The notes under the pieces: model-generated
What the model saw: the letters and a program-made list of their open reading frames with translations, nothing else
Told to the model about the DNA's origin: nothing
Databases searched by the model: none
Part shown: one piece after another, positions 13,238 to 24,359 of the stretch
How positions within the stretch are numbered: position 1 is the first letter of the stretch
Layout of the letters: each line of letters starts with the position of its first letter
Position numbers and translations under genes: made by a program
Assembly: GCA_039881145.1 (NCBI GenBank)
Contig: JAYKKI010000009.1
Span: forward strand, 11,968,001 to 12,032,000
Direction: 5' to 3'
DNA: 64,000 nucleotides
From: Druceiella hillmani
Lineage: Eukaryota; Arthropoda; Insecta; Lepidoptera; Hepialidae

Positions 13238-13516
13238 TTAGAGGCAGCTTAAAAGCATCACCTCAGTGCACATTTTATTAAAGCTTCAGGAAAACACAGT
13301 GATTTATTTATTAAATAAAATGTGAAGTACACTTTTCGTAGAAACACTTTTTTATCAAGGGTCTAATTGTATTTAGAGCAGAAAAAGTTTCTTCACAAAT
13401 AATAGTCATTTTAATAAAACATTTACTACATTTAGCCTATTTTTATGTATACGCAAATTTTACTACCTGCTATTAAGTATTTAAGATTATGAAGGTTACA
13501 CTCCAATATGTGTATA

Positions 13517-13527
13517 AATATATATAT

Positions 13528-13570
<43 letters not shown>

Positions 13571-13598
13571 CATATTTATATATATATATATATAAATA

Positions 13599-13650
<52 letters not shown>
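13517..13650. repeat. (TA)n/(CA)n compound microsatellite
   Basis: TA tracts interrupted by a short CACACACACACA block and a few TGTATA/ACATAT units. A 76-codon ORF across it, rich in Y and I, is an artefact of the repeat. Confidence 0.97.
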
Positions 13651-13654
<4 letters not shown>

Positions 13655-13655
<1 letters not shown>

Positions 13656-14685
13656 TAACTTTTCAATATACATACACAACAAACAATTTCTCTTCAAAAA
13701 GTTTTTCCGTTACACGTAAGACAAAAGGAAAACATTCTAAACGCTATTTTCTCATCTCATAATCCATACGGCATTGCTATAAATCGTATTGGTAAATATC
13801 GCATCATTTCGTATTGGTAAATATTTATTTCAGAAATGGTACATTTCTTTCTATATTTTAGTGCACCTATTAAGTAAAATCCTGGAAATTAGTGGCATTG
13901 TGTTATTTGCTCAATAAAATCAAATTAAAATTTTATTAGAAAAACTAATTAAGTTTCAACCAGAGTTCAATTAGGTATCGCCATATAATATTTTCACTCA
14001 ACTCATTATTTTCAGCCAAGAAAGGGCAATGAATTTAATAGTCTACGTGTGTATGTATGTATCCATATATGGATGTATGAACGTAGCTCAAAAATTGCTG
14101 AAATAATTTAAGCAAATAATATAATAGGCTTTTAGAGAGAGAGAAAAAAAATTGGCGGATTTGCATAAAAAAAAAGAATTAAACAAAAAAATTCGCATTT
14201 CTTTTCGAAAAAGATATCATTCCATAGGTCTTTAAAAATAGTTATGAGATTTCTTTAACCATTTTTTCATAAGCATGAAAAAATAGCCAAGTTTGGCACA
14301 AATACTAATAATACAAAGTTCTATACGCAACCTGTTTTGAACTATATGTATGAAAACATTTAAAATGAAGTTATGAAAAACTAAAACCTGAGAAAAATGC
14401 TTATGACAATTTTAATTAGATCTATCGAAATAATCAAAAGCTTTGTTTCCCATTAATCATGGGTTTCTTATTTGCACTGTTATAATATAAACAAACAAAC
14501 AGTAAGTGTGTATTCAAAAAAATGCACAGAAATTGGCGGAAAGTAAAAATTACGATTAATCGTTGAAGACTATGTTTTATCACTTTAAAAAGATTAGCCA
14601 ACGTACGTATCCATGTAGCCTGTACTTTAATCCTTGACTATTCAAGGCCATGGAAACTGACGCCAAATTCATTATTACCCAAACA
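13655..14685. other. AT-rich stretch, no gene seen
   Basis: No supported feature. Confidence 0.5.
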
Positions 14686-14689
14686 TATT

Positions 14690-15210
14690 GAAATTTACCT
14701 GAAAATATCGGGCCGCAGCGCAACTATCCGCTTTTCGAACCCGCCCCTCGAAACATAAACTAAATTTGCCATTAGTATCGCGTGATCTATTGCCGACCCT
14801 TATAAACGTGACAAAGTGTTCACATTAACGCATTAATTCGTAATTTCTACAAGGGCAGGGGACGAAGGCAGATAGCCGCTGTCAGCGCCGGACCCGTCGC
14901 CCCTAGCTCGCGTGTATCTCTTGTACGTCACGTATCGTATATCTCGACGTATAATTCGTTTACGTTAAACGTAGATTTTCGAGAAAACTTTTAGGTACAG
15001 TCCGAGTTTTTGTAGCAGCCTTATACCGGTTTTGGGTCCAGTTAGGATTGGCATTAGTGATGAGGAGGCATGCGAACTTCTTGGTCGACAACGAGTTTGT
15101 CTAGTTTGCGGCGATTTGGTAATGGAAAACTTAATGGCCTTAAATAATGACCCGGCCAGATTTTAATTGCTAATGAAGTGTTAATAAAATTACTTTGTGG
15201 TCGAAATTTG
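14690..15210. repeat. GC-rich block, better-preserved member of a diverged duplicate pair
   Basis: This block aligns collinearly with 17535-18065. Shared anchors in order are TTCGAAA.AT..ACTAAA, TTCACATTAACGCAT, AGTAATTTC or CGTAATTTC, AAGGG.....GG.GGAGG or close variants, AATAGCC or GATAGCCG, CTGTCA, and GATGAGGA near the right end. This copy keeps many CpG-containing words (GTCAGCGCCGGACCCG, CTAGCTCGCGTG) that the other has lost. There is no ORF, so it is either a conserved regulatory block that duplicated or an old non-autonomous element. Confidence 0.6.
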
Positions 15211-15214
15211 TTTA

Positions 15215-15890
15215 GCAACTAGTTTCACTAATATGGTTTCTAGCTTAAGCGTAATACTTAACTAACCACGCGTAAGTTATGGACCAAGTTTATTTATATC
15301 CATTGCGGAAACAGACTCAAATATACAGAGACTTACATCGCAAGTTAACAGTTATGTAAATAAAACGCTGAAATAATCTTGTGACATGGCTATTGTATCA
15401 TATGTCAAAAAATTAAAACAATTGTTTTTCACGTGACAACTTCAGCAGGGGTTACTAAAATGTCTGCAGTACTTCAGTTCTTATCTCTTCTACATTTTAA
15501 ATGCAGATATAATTGAAACGCATCCGATCGCGTCCCAGCTGAAGATTTTGAAAATCAAATGATTGATAACATTTACTTACAAAATTTCATGCGTAAACGG
15601 GTTGACAGAGAGGAGGAATGACTGCGATGCACTTGAAGAAATTAAAAGTTGTATCACTGCGCAAATGTACGCAAATCAATAAAAAGTGTGTGTGGTACGT
15701 TTTTCAACATTCTCAACTTCGCTATTCGTGGAAACCAACAGAAATAATGATCTCAGTCGGTTTTTTACACAAAGAATTTTGAAATGTGCTTAAATGAGGT
15801 TTGCTAACGTGGACCTCCATAACACATCCCAGGATATACTGTTTGGGGTTTGTGTTCTGACGATGTCAGCAGGAGACAATCGCACATACA
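15215..15890. other. Stretch without recognised gene
   Basis: Composition is mixed and no supported exon or repeat is seen. Confidence 0.45.
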
Positions 15891-15893
15891 TAC

Positions 15894-16192
15894 ACGCATA
15901 CACATTCGCGCGCGGGCACACACACACACACACGCACACACAAACACGCACACACAAACACGCACACACAAACACGCACACACAAACACTCACACACATA
16001 CACACACGTTCACTCACACGTATAAGCGCACGCACACGCACATGTACAAGCACACGCACATACACATACGCTCACGCACACGGGCAAGCACAAGCGCACG
16101 TGCACTCGCACGCGCAAGCTTACGCACATGAATACGTACACGCACACGCACAGGCACACGCGCGCACGTACACGCACACCCACACGCACGCA
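15894..16192. repeat. CA/CG-rich alternating purine-pyrimidine minisatellite
   Basis: About 300 bases of almost strictly alternating purine and pyrimidine, built from CACACA, CACGCA, AAACACGCACACAC and later ACGCACACG-type units. A local 14-base period (CACGCACACACAAA) is visible at about 15930-15985. Open frames in several registers (T/H-rich on plus, V/C-rich on minus) are by-products of the repeat, not genes. Confidence 0.95.
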
Positions 16193-16194
16193 TT

Positions 16195-16427
16195 AAATCA
16201 CTACTTTATGTATTCCGGTCCAATTTAACTGGATTTTAATAAATTTAGCGAAGTATCGAAATCCAGTTAGTAAAGTTTTTTTTAATTTTAATTATAATTT
16301 TCTGTTTCATGAACTACGTTAAACAAAAATTTATTAACACTCTTCCTTTCTAAAAATTAAGTCAGCCCTTTTTTCGATATAACCGTTGATTTCATGCTCG
16401 CAAATTTGTTAATGCAATGTTATGTGA
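16195..16427. other. AT-rich spacer
   Basis: Nothing recognised. Confidence 0.5.
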
Positions 16428-16565
16428 TTTTATTACCTTCACTGTTTATATTGCTGTAACTTATGTTATTAAAATTTCCTTTTATGATCAATAACCTATA
16501 TGTTGGCCATAAAAGGAAAATTTAATAACCTAAATTACGGCAATATAAACAAAGGAGGTAATAAA
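16428..16565. mobile_element. Foldback (MITE-like) element with 58-bp arms
   Basis: The left arm (16428-16486) and right arm (16508-16565) are inverted copies separated by a loop of about 21 bases. Paired words include TTTATTACCT with AGGTAATAAA, GTTTATATTGC with GCAATATAAAC, and TTCCTTTTATG with CATAAAAGGAA. Arm identity is about 85-90 percent. There is no coding capacity and I see no clear target-site duplication, so a MITE or an inverted duplication are both possible. Confidence 0.75.
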
Positions 16566-16569
16566 CTTT

Positions 16570-17530
16570 TTAAAAAATTATGTTCTTGCAATATTAACAT
16601 CTGCCCATGGGCTCTCATTTTGGATAATACATATAAATTTCATTATGAAAAAATTTTAATTTTAGTCCGTATTTAATAGCCTAATTGGCATTCACCCGTC
16701 ATCAATTCTAAAAACTGCTTCTTATTTTATAAACTTTTCATTCCACTTTCACAAGCTCAAATTCTTGTTCGAATTTCTTCATCGTATGCCTTAATTTTTA
16801 TAACATGAATTTCCATGAGTTACTTATAATAAAATAGATAATAGACTTACATCATCAACAAAAGTGATATAATAAATGAACTAAAATTAAGTTACTCATA
16901 TAGCGGAAAAATGTCAGCGAAATCTACTTCCAGCATCCTATTAAACGGACTGTTTTAAATTTTTTATTTAAAACATTTATTTATTTTTTAAGACTTAGCG
17001 GCATTCAAATATACGAAAAAATATACAAACCTATTAAGTATGAGTAGAACACTCTCAACGAGTACCTCTTATACACATAAGTATATATAAAGTTTTAAAT
17101 ACGAATAGGTAGTTCTGTTAAATGATAATATTATTTTCGGTCGTGTACATGTACATCACAATGTTTTTACATAGGTATAAAAATATCGCTATCTTCTTAA
17201 AAAACTATGATTCCTTTTGTGACACAAAAATGTTACTATTCGGAAACTGTTATATGTGTAAAATTTTCTAGAGAACACAAAGGTTTTCGTCTGAATTTTT
17301 GGTAGATATTGATGAAAAAATTTTTTTTTATAAATAAGAAATTACATTTTCTGGTTAAAGTTTAAAGTTAGCAAAGAGCTAAGATGGAAAACCTCAAACA
17401 TCTTTCAAAAAATTAGTTTTTTCTGCATGTTGGCTTATTTGATTATTTATAATAAACGTTTCGTCGAATTTAATTAAATATTTTGTCAAGTATTTGACAC
17501 AATCTGGCCTAATGGAGGATAGACACATAA
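16570..17530. other. AT-rich stretch, no gene seen
   Basis: No supported feature. Confidence 0.5.
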
Positions 17531-17534
17531 ATCC

Positions 17535-18065
17535 AATTTACAAAATTGCACCAATGAAAGCGCACAAAATGACGTTCTTTCTGAAGTTACTTTTCGAAAT
17601 ATCAACTAAACTTGCCATAAAATTTGCGTGATATATTATTGAGTTTTATGTAAACGGGATAAAATATTCACATTAACGCATCAATTAGTAATTTCCTCAA
17701 GGGTGAGGGTGGTGGAGGCTAAGGCAAATAGCCCCTGTCAACGATGGGAATGTCATCCCTTACTCATGTCTATTGCCACTCACACGCATCCAGCTTTTAC
17801 GCCACTTATCCTGTATCTTCATTTATAATTTACATCAAACGTATATTTGGTTAAAAGTTAAAGTTTTTGTATGAAGTTTGTTTTGATTTTGGTTCAATTA
17901 GAAATGGAATTAATGATGAGGAAGCAAACGAACTTTTTCACCGGAAATGCTTTAACTTGGGGTAGGCTAGTAACGGAAAGGTCAATTACCTTCCTAGACC
18001 TGTTTACTAATAGCTAATTTTATACATTTGTTAACATCGTGGATGAAATGCTTTGCGGTTATCTT
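17535..18065. repeat. Decayed member of the 14.7/17.5 kb duplicate pair
   Basis: This block is collinear with 14690-15210 in the same orientation, about 2.85 kb downstream. Where the first copy has CpG-rich words this one often has TpG, CpA or other changes (CTGTCAACGATGGGAATG against CTGTCAGCGCCGGACCCG). That is the pattern expected from relaxed constraint or CpG decay. Confidence 0.55.
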
Positions 18066-18069
18066 GTAC

Positions 18070-19245
18070 TGTGACATCCAGTTTAAGTTACTCAAAAATA
18101 TCCTAAATACTCATAAAATATCCAAAAACCAGAAACAAGCTAAATACCCATTAAAACTCCAAACACTAGTATGAACACAATGAATTTAAAAAAAAACAAT
18201 TTGTTAGAATATGGTATGAATGAATTTCTTATTTAGTTAAGAAAGGGTTTCTTGAATAATATAGCATAAATATTTTCGATTATACCAAAGTTGTATTATA
18301 AAAAAAAATTATTGAAAATAAAAATTGAACAATAGATAAAAGTTAATTGTAATAATTTTCTACGTATCATTTTTGCAAAACTGATATTAGAACAGAATGT
18401 TACTTATAGTTAAAATTTGTAATGCAGATAGTAAAATAGTGTGCATTATTGGACTTATTGTTGATAATTATTCTGAGTGAGATTTCTAGGAAAGAATTAT
18501 AAAATACGAACTAAAAAAGAAACTAATAGTGTATCTATTAGTACAATAAATAATTAACTACAATCTTGATGAAAATATTGTTTACTACAAGTGTATTGAC
18601 AAAGTTTACTGCAAATAAACAACTGTTACCCATTTTCTCTGATCAATTATTTTATTTCACTTCCTTGACCTATTGTTATTAAAAATGATAATATTCGTAT
18701 AAAACGTATAAAACTTTATAGGTATATTTTTAACAGATTATAATATAAATAAAATTTGTAATTCTGCGTTTCAAATGACTCATTCCATTTTGAGCAATGA
18801 AAACAAAGATTTATTTCCATATGTTAATTTATAACATCTGACTATTTTAGGAAAACCTTGCTTCAGAGTTTAAAAGGAGCCTAATATGATGAAAAATAAA
18901 TGTTTATAACTAGTAAGTTATTCATGTTTTCTTTAACTGAAATTTAATGAACTCTAAAACTCTTGAAAAAATTGCCAGGGTTTTTAAAATTAAGAAGCAT
19001 CCGTTTTGCATGCCATTATTTCACGTGAATTCTACGTAATAAGTGTTCATATAATCTTATAAATACTTTTACGAAAACCATTTGCCATTCTTCATTTAAA
19101 ATATTTTGATAATCGTAAACTAGAAGTAACAGCGGAAAATGAAAGAATTGAAGTATTTTTCGTATTAACTCCACGTAATTGAATATAAAAATGTTTATTT
19201 CTGCATTCTCATTTTATTTTCTCAAAAATATTAGTTCTTAAATAT
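18070..19245. other. AT-rich stretch, no gene seen
   Basis: No ORF or repeat that I can support. Confidence 0.5.
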
Positions 19246-19247
19246 AA

Positions 19248-19249
<2 letters not shown>

Positions 19250-19344
<95 letters not shown>

Positions 19345-19360
19345 AATGTGTGTGTGTGTG
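19250..19360. repeat. (TA)n with (TG)n end
   Basis: A TA tract with TATATGTGTATA interruptions ending in GTGTGTGTGTGT. Confidence 0.97.
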
Positions 19361-19708
19361 TATAAGTAGCTCTTTCATAGAGATGTAAACGACCTCACTT
19401 CATATTCTGAAAAGTAAACGTTAACTGAACCTACACACCATGGAAAATTTCTGAAGTTACTAGTTATTTACAAATTTTATCAATACTCACACGTAGGTAT
19501 AAAGCACGAACACACCGACACTCTCACATGGATACATGCATACATGGACATATACATACACACATAAACATATATTCAATTCGATTCAATGGAAACATAA
19601 TTGCTTTAATTACAGCTAGATATGTAACTAAGTTTAGTTAGGCTTACTGAAAAAAAATATCTCGCTTATCTCTCAAATTTTCGCTCCTTACTTTAAATCA
19701 ATTTCAAC

Positions 19709-19760
19709 CATTGTTTTAATACATTCGTGAAGCGTCATTGTTTTAATACATTCGTGAAAC
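19709..19760. repeat. Two-copy 27-bp direct repeat
   Basis: The word CATTGTTTTAATACATTCG followed by TGAA occurs twice head to tail at 19709-19735 and 19736-19760. It is a short local slippage duplication. Confidence 0.85.
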
Positions 19761-19764
19761 ATTC

Positions 19765-20735
19765 ATAATACTTAGTTGCAAATTGAAACATTATCACGAA
19801 CCCCACAGACTTTAGCTTCGACAATGGAAACAGTATCAATCAGTAACCCGAAGTTGCGATACGCATCAATTCAGCGACAACAAACTAGAAACGCAAGAAT
19901 CGATTGGGGCGAAGAGTTTAGCTCCATTGTTATCGTAATAAACGAAACAATTTTGCGCGAGCGAAAAAATGTGAGACTTAAATATGTCGCGTGCTACTGC
20001 AAATGTGTTTTCTGTTTTCCCGCATATAAATGAAAAGAAATCATTCAAGGACTGTTCCATTACAAGAATTCGGTGTTTCTTAAATTTCATATCATATTTT
20101 GGTTTCGGGTACGATATGATTTCAACACAAAACAGGAGTAGCTACAATTTATGTACACCGATATATTTTTAACCAATAATTTGTTTTCATCAGTGCATAT
20201 CAGTTGCCTACTAATATTATTTAAGGTAACCATTAACCCATTAATTTAACGATTAATATGAAAATATTGCAGTTAAAGAATCGATTCAAATAATTGTGTA
20301 ATTTTTTTGCAGGTAACTTTTAAAAACTCCTTTATTTTAACTTTAAATTGCAGGTTCAAGTCAAAGCCAAAGAGGAATTTAAATTTTATGTGCCTAAAGC
20401 TTGTACTAAATCCGGAGTCCAATATAAAATCTTGAGAACTTTTTTTCATACACAGTTAACGTCTATCAACAACCAACTTCAATCGAAGTTTCACGATCGA
20501 ACTTTTACAAAATTCATTTTGTTATTTTAAAAATAACAAAAAATTGTGTGATTAGGCAAAAATAGATACTGAGGATAGAAAATTAGTAACATATTCTTAA
20601 CAAACAAACAAATGCAACTGTACATTTTCAAGACCAAGTAGCATCTTTATTATTTAAGAAATATTAATTTTGGAGTAATGAATCCAACACCATGATAAAA
20701 GATTTGAATTTTATTCCATTCAGATCTAGAAGATA
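19765..20735. other. AT-rich stretch with short overlapping ORFs, no gene seen
   Basis: Three overlapping ORFs in different frames (19776-20172) and one at 20348-20530 lack recognisable domains. No pair of splice sites links them convincingly. Confidence 0.4.
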
Positions 20736-20740
20736 TTTCC

Positions 20741-20826
20741 TGTACCGTTTTTAGGGTTCCATAGTCAAGTGGAGAAAACTAAACCCTTATAATTGTCAAT
20801 TTATCTGTCTATCTGCACGTCACAGA
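20741..20826 (+). mobile_element. Dispersed insect repeat module (GGGTTCCATAGTCAAGTGG type)
   Basis: The string TAGGGTTCC ATAGTCAA, then AACCCTTAT and a TCTGTCTATCTG stretch, matches a repeat I know as widespread in insect genomes, usually seen as TAGGGTTCCGTAGTC followed by GGAACCCTTATAG and a run of TCTG units. Only about 85 bases are recognisable. I cannot assign it to a named family. Confidence 0.55.
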
Positions 20827-20829
20827 AAA

Positions 20830-21980
20830 ATAGTTTTTTCAAAATTAAATTAGTGAAATTTTACCAAATAATGTAGAGATTATAACAATACATACAGATT
20901 AAGTAGAATAATTATGTCATTACATATATTTTATTTACAACTTTTATTTTCTTATGTAGACATTCCCTTAGATTAAACTTGATTGAAAGATGTTTTTTTA
21001 ACTGAACTCAATAAGTGGGCTATAAAAAAAAGGCTTTTGAAATGTATTCAAAAACGTTATTGTCTTTCTCATAGTTTCTCAGTTAAATATCCTCACGATA
21101 CCAGTCATTTATTTTGCGAGACATGATTCTCAAAAATGTGGAAAGGCGTGTCACATCCAAAACTTTTAAACACGTGAAACATTGGATGCACATGAGAACT
21201 CTGGGAAAATTACTATAGCGACATTTAGGAAAGACTATGGCTAAAAATTGAAATATGTTTTGGATGTAATATTGATATGCGTAATAGTTTAATAAAAATA
21301 CTTGTCAATTATTTGTTTGAACTTTTCAATGTTCTTAAGGGTACGAGTTCCTCATCGTGTGAATATCTCAAAATGTTTTATTTGTTTGTATTTATTCTCA
21401 TTCAAGTATTGAATTCAATCGTATTGCAAAATGTGTTACGGTGTCGTCAGATTAGTGTAATATAACTTAAATAAGCCTATTACCGTTAGATTTGTACAAA
21501 ACAAACGTATATTTAAATATTTTTTTTAAAGCTATTATCACTGAATATCGATTGATAAATTATATAATTGTTCTTATCCAGCTGCCTTAAACTTACTAAG
21601 TCACCATTTGAGTTTTTCCCTTGAGTATCAGATAAATATTATGATTTCACTCACTCATATGTGGAGGGAACGAAGGTAAGGACTTTAACGCAGGATAATG
21701 CTCAAATTTACTAAATTAATGAACAGTTTACATAAAAGGAAAATGTATAATACTTTGTGTAAAATGTCATATAGCAGTACTATACCAAAAAATTTCTATT
21801 AACTTTTTAATATTTTTTTTATTTAACGTACGTATATATGCAAAGTTTCTATTTGCAGTTTATCGCAGTGACCTACATTCGTAGGCAGATTGATGTATTT
21901 TGAATATGTTAAGCTTTAGAGCCACATATTAATTCTGCATGCCATTAGCAATTTTCGTAAAAATGTCTTACTCTCTGAAC
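20830..21980. other. AT-rich stretch, no gene seen
   Basis: A 62-codon ORF at 21277-21465 has no recognisable domain. Nothing else is supported. Confidence 0.45.
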
Positions 21981-21984
21981 ACTT

Positions 21985-22235
21985 CAGCGGTCTGGGTCTG
22001 ATTTCCGTGTTGATTACGAGAGCCAATTTTACTGATAACAATCTGACATGCTCCCAACGCGTCCTCCGTTTATATTGCTGTAATTTCTTTTATTGCGGGT
22101 TCCGTTTACGGTCGATATAAAATTTTGTAAACATCTTCATTTATGTTGCTGTGTGCTCGCGATACTTTACGGGCGATTAAACTTTTGTTACTTGGTGATT
22201 TCAAGGTTTGTTTAAGGCTTATTAAGTGCGACCTC
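21985..22235. promoter_or_regulatory. Moderately GC-rich island, possible conserved non-coding element
   Basis: Higher GC than the flanks, with CTCCCAACGCGTCCTCCG, TTTTATTGCGGGTTCCG and a partly repeated module TTTATATTGCTGT / TTTATGTTGCTGT. There is no ORF. The regulatory role is inference. Confidence 0.22.
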
Positions 22236-22239
22236 TTTC

Positions 22240-23215
22240 GACATAGTCTACTATGAGATAATTTTGAAAATATTGCTTTAAATTTAATTACCTAATGTTA
22301 AATTCAATTCAATTTACATACCTAACTATAGGCGAATATCTTAGGTCAGAAAACTTAAAGCAAAGTAAATGAAGCAAAAATGTCAGCAAGTATAAAAATT
22401 AGGAAGCTGGACTAATGTACGTCGACATTAAGAAAGCATAAAGTAATGTTCCGTTCTTATCCGTTTATTTTGAAATTGTGGATGTACCGGTTACCACTTA
22501 AATAATTTTATTTGAATATTCCTAACTAAACGTTAGTTACTAGATTTCTTTGAGATTGTTCAAATCATGGTTGGAAAATTAGAGAGGGGGTTATTAACGG
22601 AATTCAATTTCATTTCGAAAGACTTATTGAATGATTGTCTACTTGTTCGAGGGTCTGAAAAAAATCAGCCTTATTCTACTTTGGGAAGGTATACTTAATA
22701 AATATAAAATTGTTTATATTTAAATAAATTTTTATCTGACCTGAAACAATTCTCTCACATATCTAAAACTGTAGAAATTCTAAGACATACGAACTGATGG
22801 ACAAAAGGATACAATAAAATTATATGGTTCTTTATGAATTTGTGAAACTCTGAAATTACCAAATAATATTAAAAGTAATGGGTACTTTCATAGATCGTAG
22901 TAGAAGAATTAAAATATTAATTTATAATTATTTTTCTCTTTAAGAAATAATTCGAATGATAAAATGGAAAATTATTTAAAGGCACGTTGAGGAGGAAGTT
23001 AATCAAATGGAGATTTTTTAAAATCTCCAGAATCCACTACAAATTCGTACAAATAATATTTAAACTGGAACCATATTCTTGCACCAGTTTTATGGGGAAA
23101 ATATATGATTATTTTTTCTCATTGGAATAATTGCCTTTATTTCGGTTAGGTCTATTGTGCAGATAAATTTAGTTAGGTAAATATTTAGATAGAAGTCATT
23201 ATCGCAAAGATAACA
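22240..23215. other. AT-rich stretch, no gene seen
   Basis: No supported feature. Confidence 0.5.
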
Positions 23216-23799
23216 AATTTAACTAGCTTTATCCCGCTATCATCAGGTACGGGGTCTATCGGCGAGAACACTTGGCACGATCCATCATTAAATAGTCTCT
23301 CTCCACCATGCGTCGTTTTAAAAGTGTTCTACGACTTTTTTCTCTCTAAGAATCGTAGCACGATGAATATATTCCTCAAAATTTGGGCTTTCTAACGCAA
23401 AAAGATTTTTCGGAATCGTAGATTATTAGGATAAACAAGCTAACATTTCCCTTTTTTGTATAAGTACAGATTCTAAAATCGATCTAACGGAAGACAACAC
23501 AATGAATTAGAATAATTAGCATAGAACTATATGAAATAATTATTAAATTACTTTGAAGAGAAGGGTTTCTAGGTTACGTTACTTTATCATTACAAGTTCT
23601 GATATCAGTAATACACGAGGATAGGATATAATAAAAGAGTAAAAAACAGATAAATATTATACTTAAACCTTATTATATAGAATAAAATCCTATTACTGAG
23701 TACAAACTCCCTCACTACACGTTGTGTCATTGTTAAAGATGAAGTAACGAAAGCTTAAACTGTTGCTTAATCGAACACAGCTGATGTTATTTTAAAGTT

Positions 23800-23960
23800 C
23801 TGCCATAAAATTACTATCGGCTTGATTTGAAAATGATAATAACCCGAGTGGTATCAGCTGGGGCTGAGAACTAAATAAAGTACCTATTATTTAACGTTTC
23901 GAATACGCTCTTCGAACGTTATCATTCATTTTAAGGAACTAGAAACCCTTAAGCGAATAC
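23800..23960 (-). mobile_element. Possible decayed Penelope-like terminal fragment
   Basis: On the minus strand the stretch has ATGATAACGTTCGAAGAGCG, then TATTCGAAACGTT, then TTCTCAGCCCCAGCTGATACC. The hairpin-like AACG...CGT arrangement followed by GAAAC is what a degraded hammerhead core with a mutated CTGATGA would leave, and the downstream GAAACGTT and CTCAGCC strings remind me of insect Penelope-like ends. No protein is visible, so this is tentative. Confidence 0.3.
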
Positions 23961-24044
23961 TTACCAGCTGAAAGTACTTTTTGCATATATCCTTACATAC
24001 AAACTTGCATCTATCGGATAAGTATCTAAACGGATAAGTTTTAT

Positions 24045-24350
24045 GTCTATACAAACAGGAAGCGAAACCGAAATCGGCTTATTTTCTCTCAAAATCAATT
24101 ACTTACGAAGAAGCGGTCGGGAATACTTTTGTGATCTATATTCAATTTATCACCGACTGACCAGAAAATCCGGGTCGGAGGCCCGGTGATAAAAGTAATG
24201 TGGAAAACGTGGAATGAATACTTGAGACAATCAAAATAATGAAGTTGGCTTGAGATAGGGCCGCCAGCGTTGATTGAGTCGGTGCGAATCTGCGGACGCG
24301 ACGCGCCTATAAAGTAAGCCGACTGGCCTACACGTGGCGTTAACTAAGTT
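24045..24350. promoter_or_regulatory. GC-rich island, possible conserved element
   Basis: A clear rise in GC and CpG, with GGGTCGGAGGCCCGGTG, ATAGGGCCGCCAGCG and GCGGACGCGACGCGCC followed by TATAAAGTAAG. The TATAAAG could be a TATA box reading rightward, but no ORF follows at a suitable distance. A conserved enhancer or unlinked first exon are alternatives. Confidence 0.28.
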
Positions 24351-24359
24351 GTTGTTACC

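Noticed and set aside
13489..13719. 76-codon ORF rich in Tyr and Ile
   Set aside because: It is an artefact of the TA/CA microsatellite.
15790..16228. Long overlapping ORFs on both strands (up to 144 codons, T/H-rich or V/C-rich)
   Set aside because: They are translations of the CA/CG repeat. All frames lack stops because of the dinucleotide composition, and no independent coding evidence exists.
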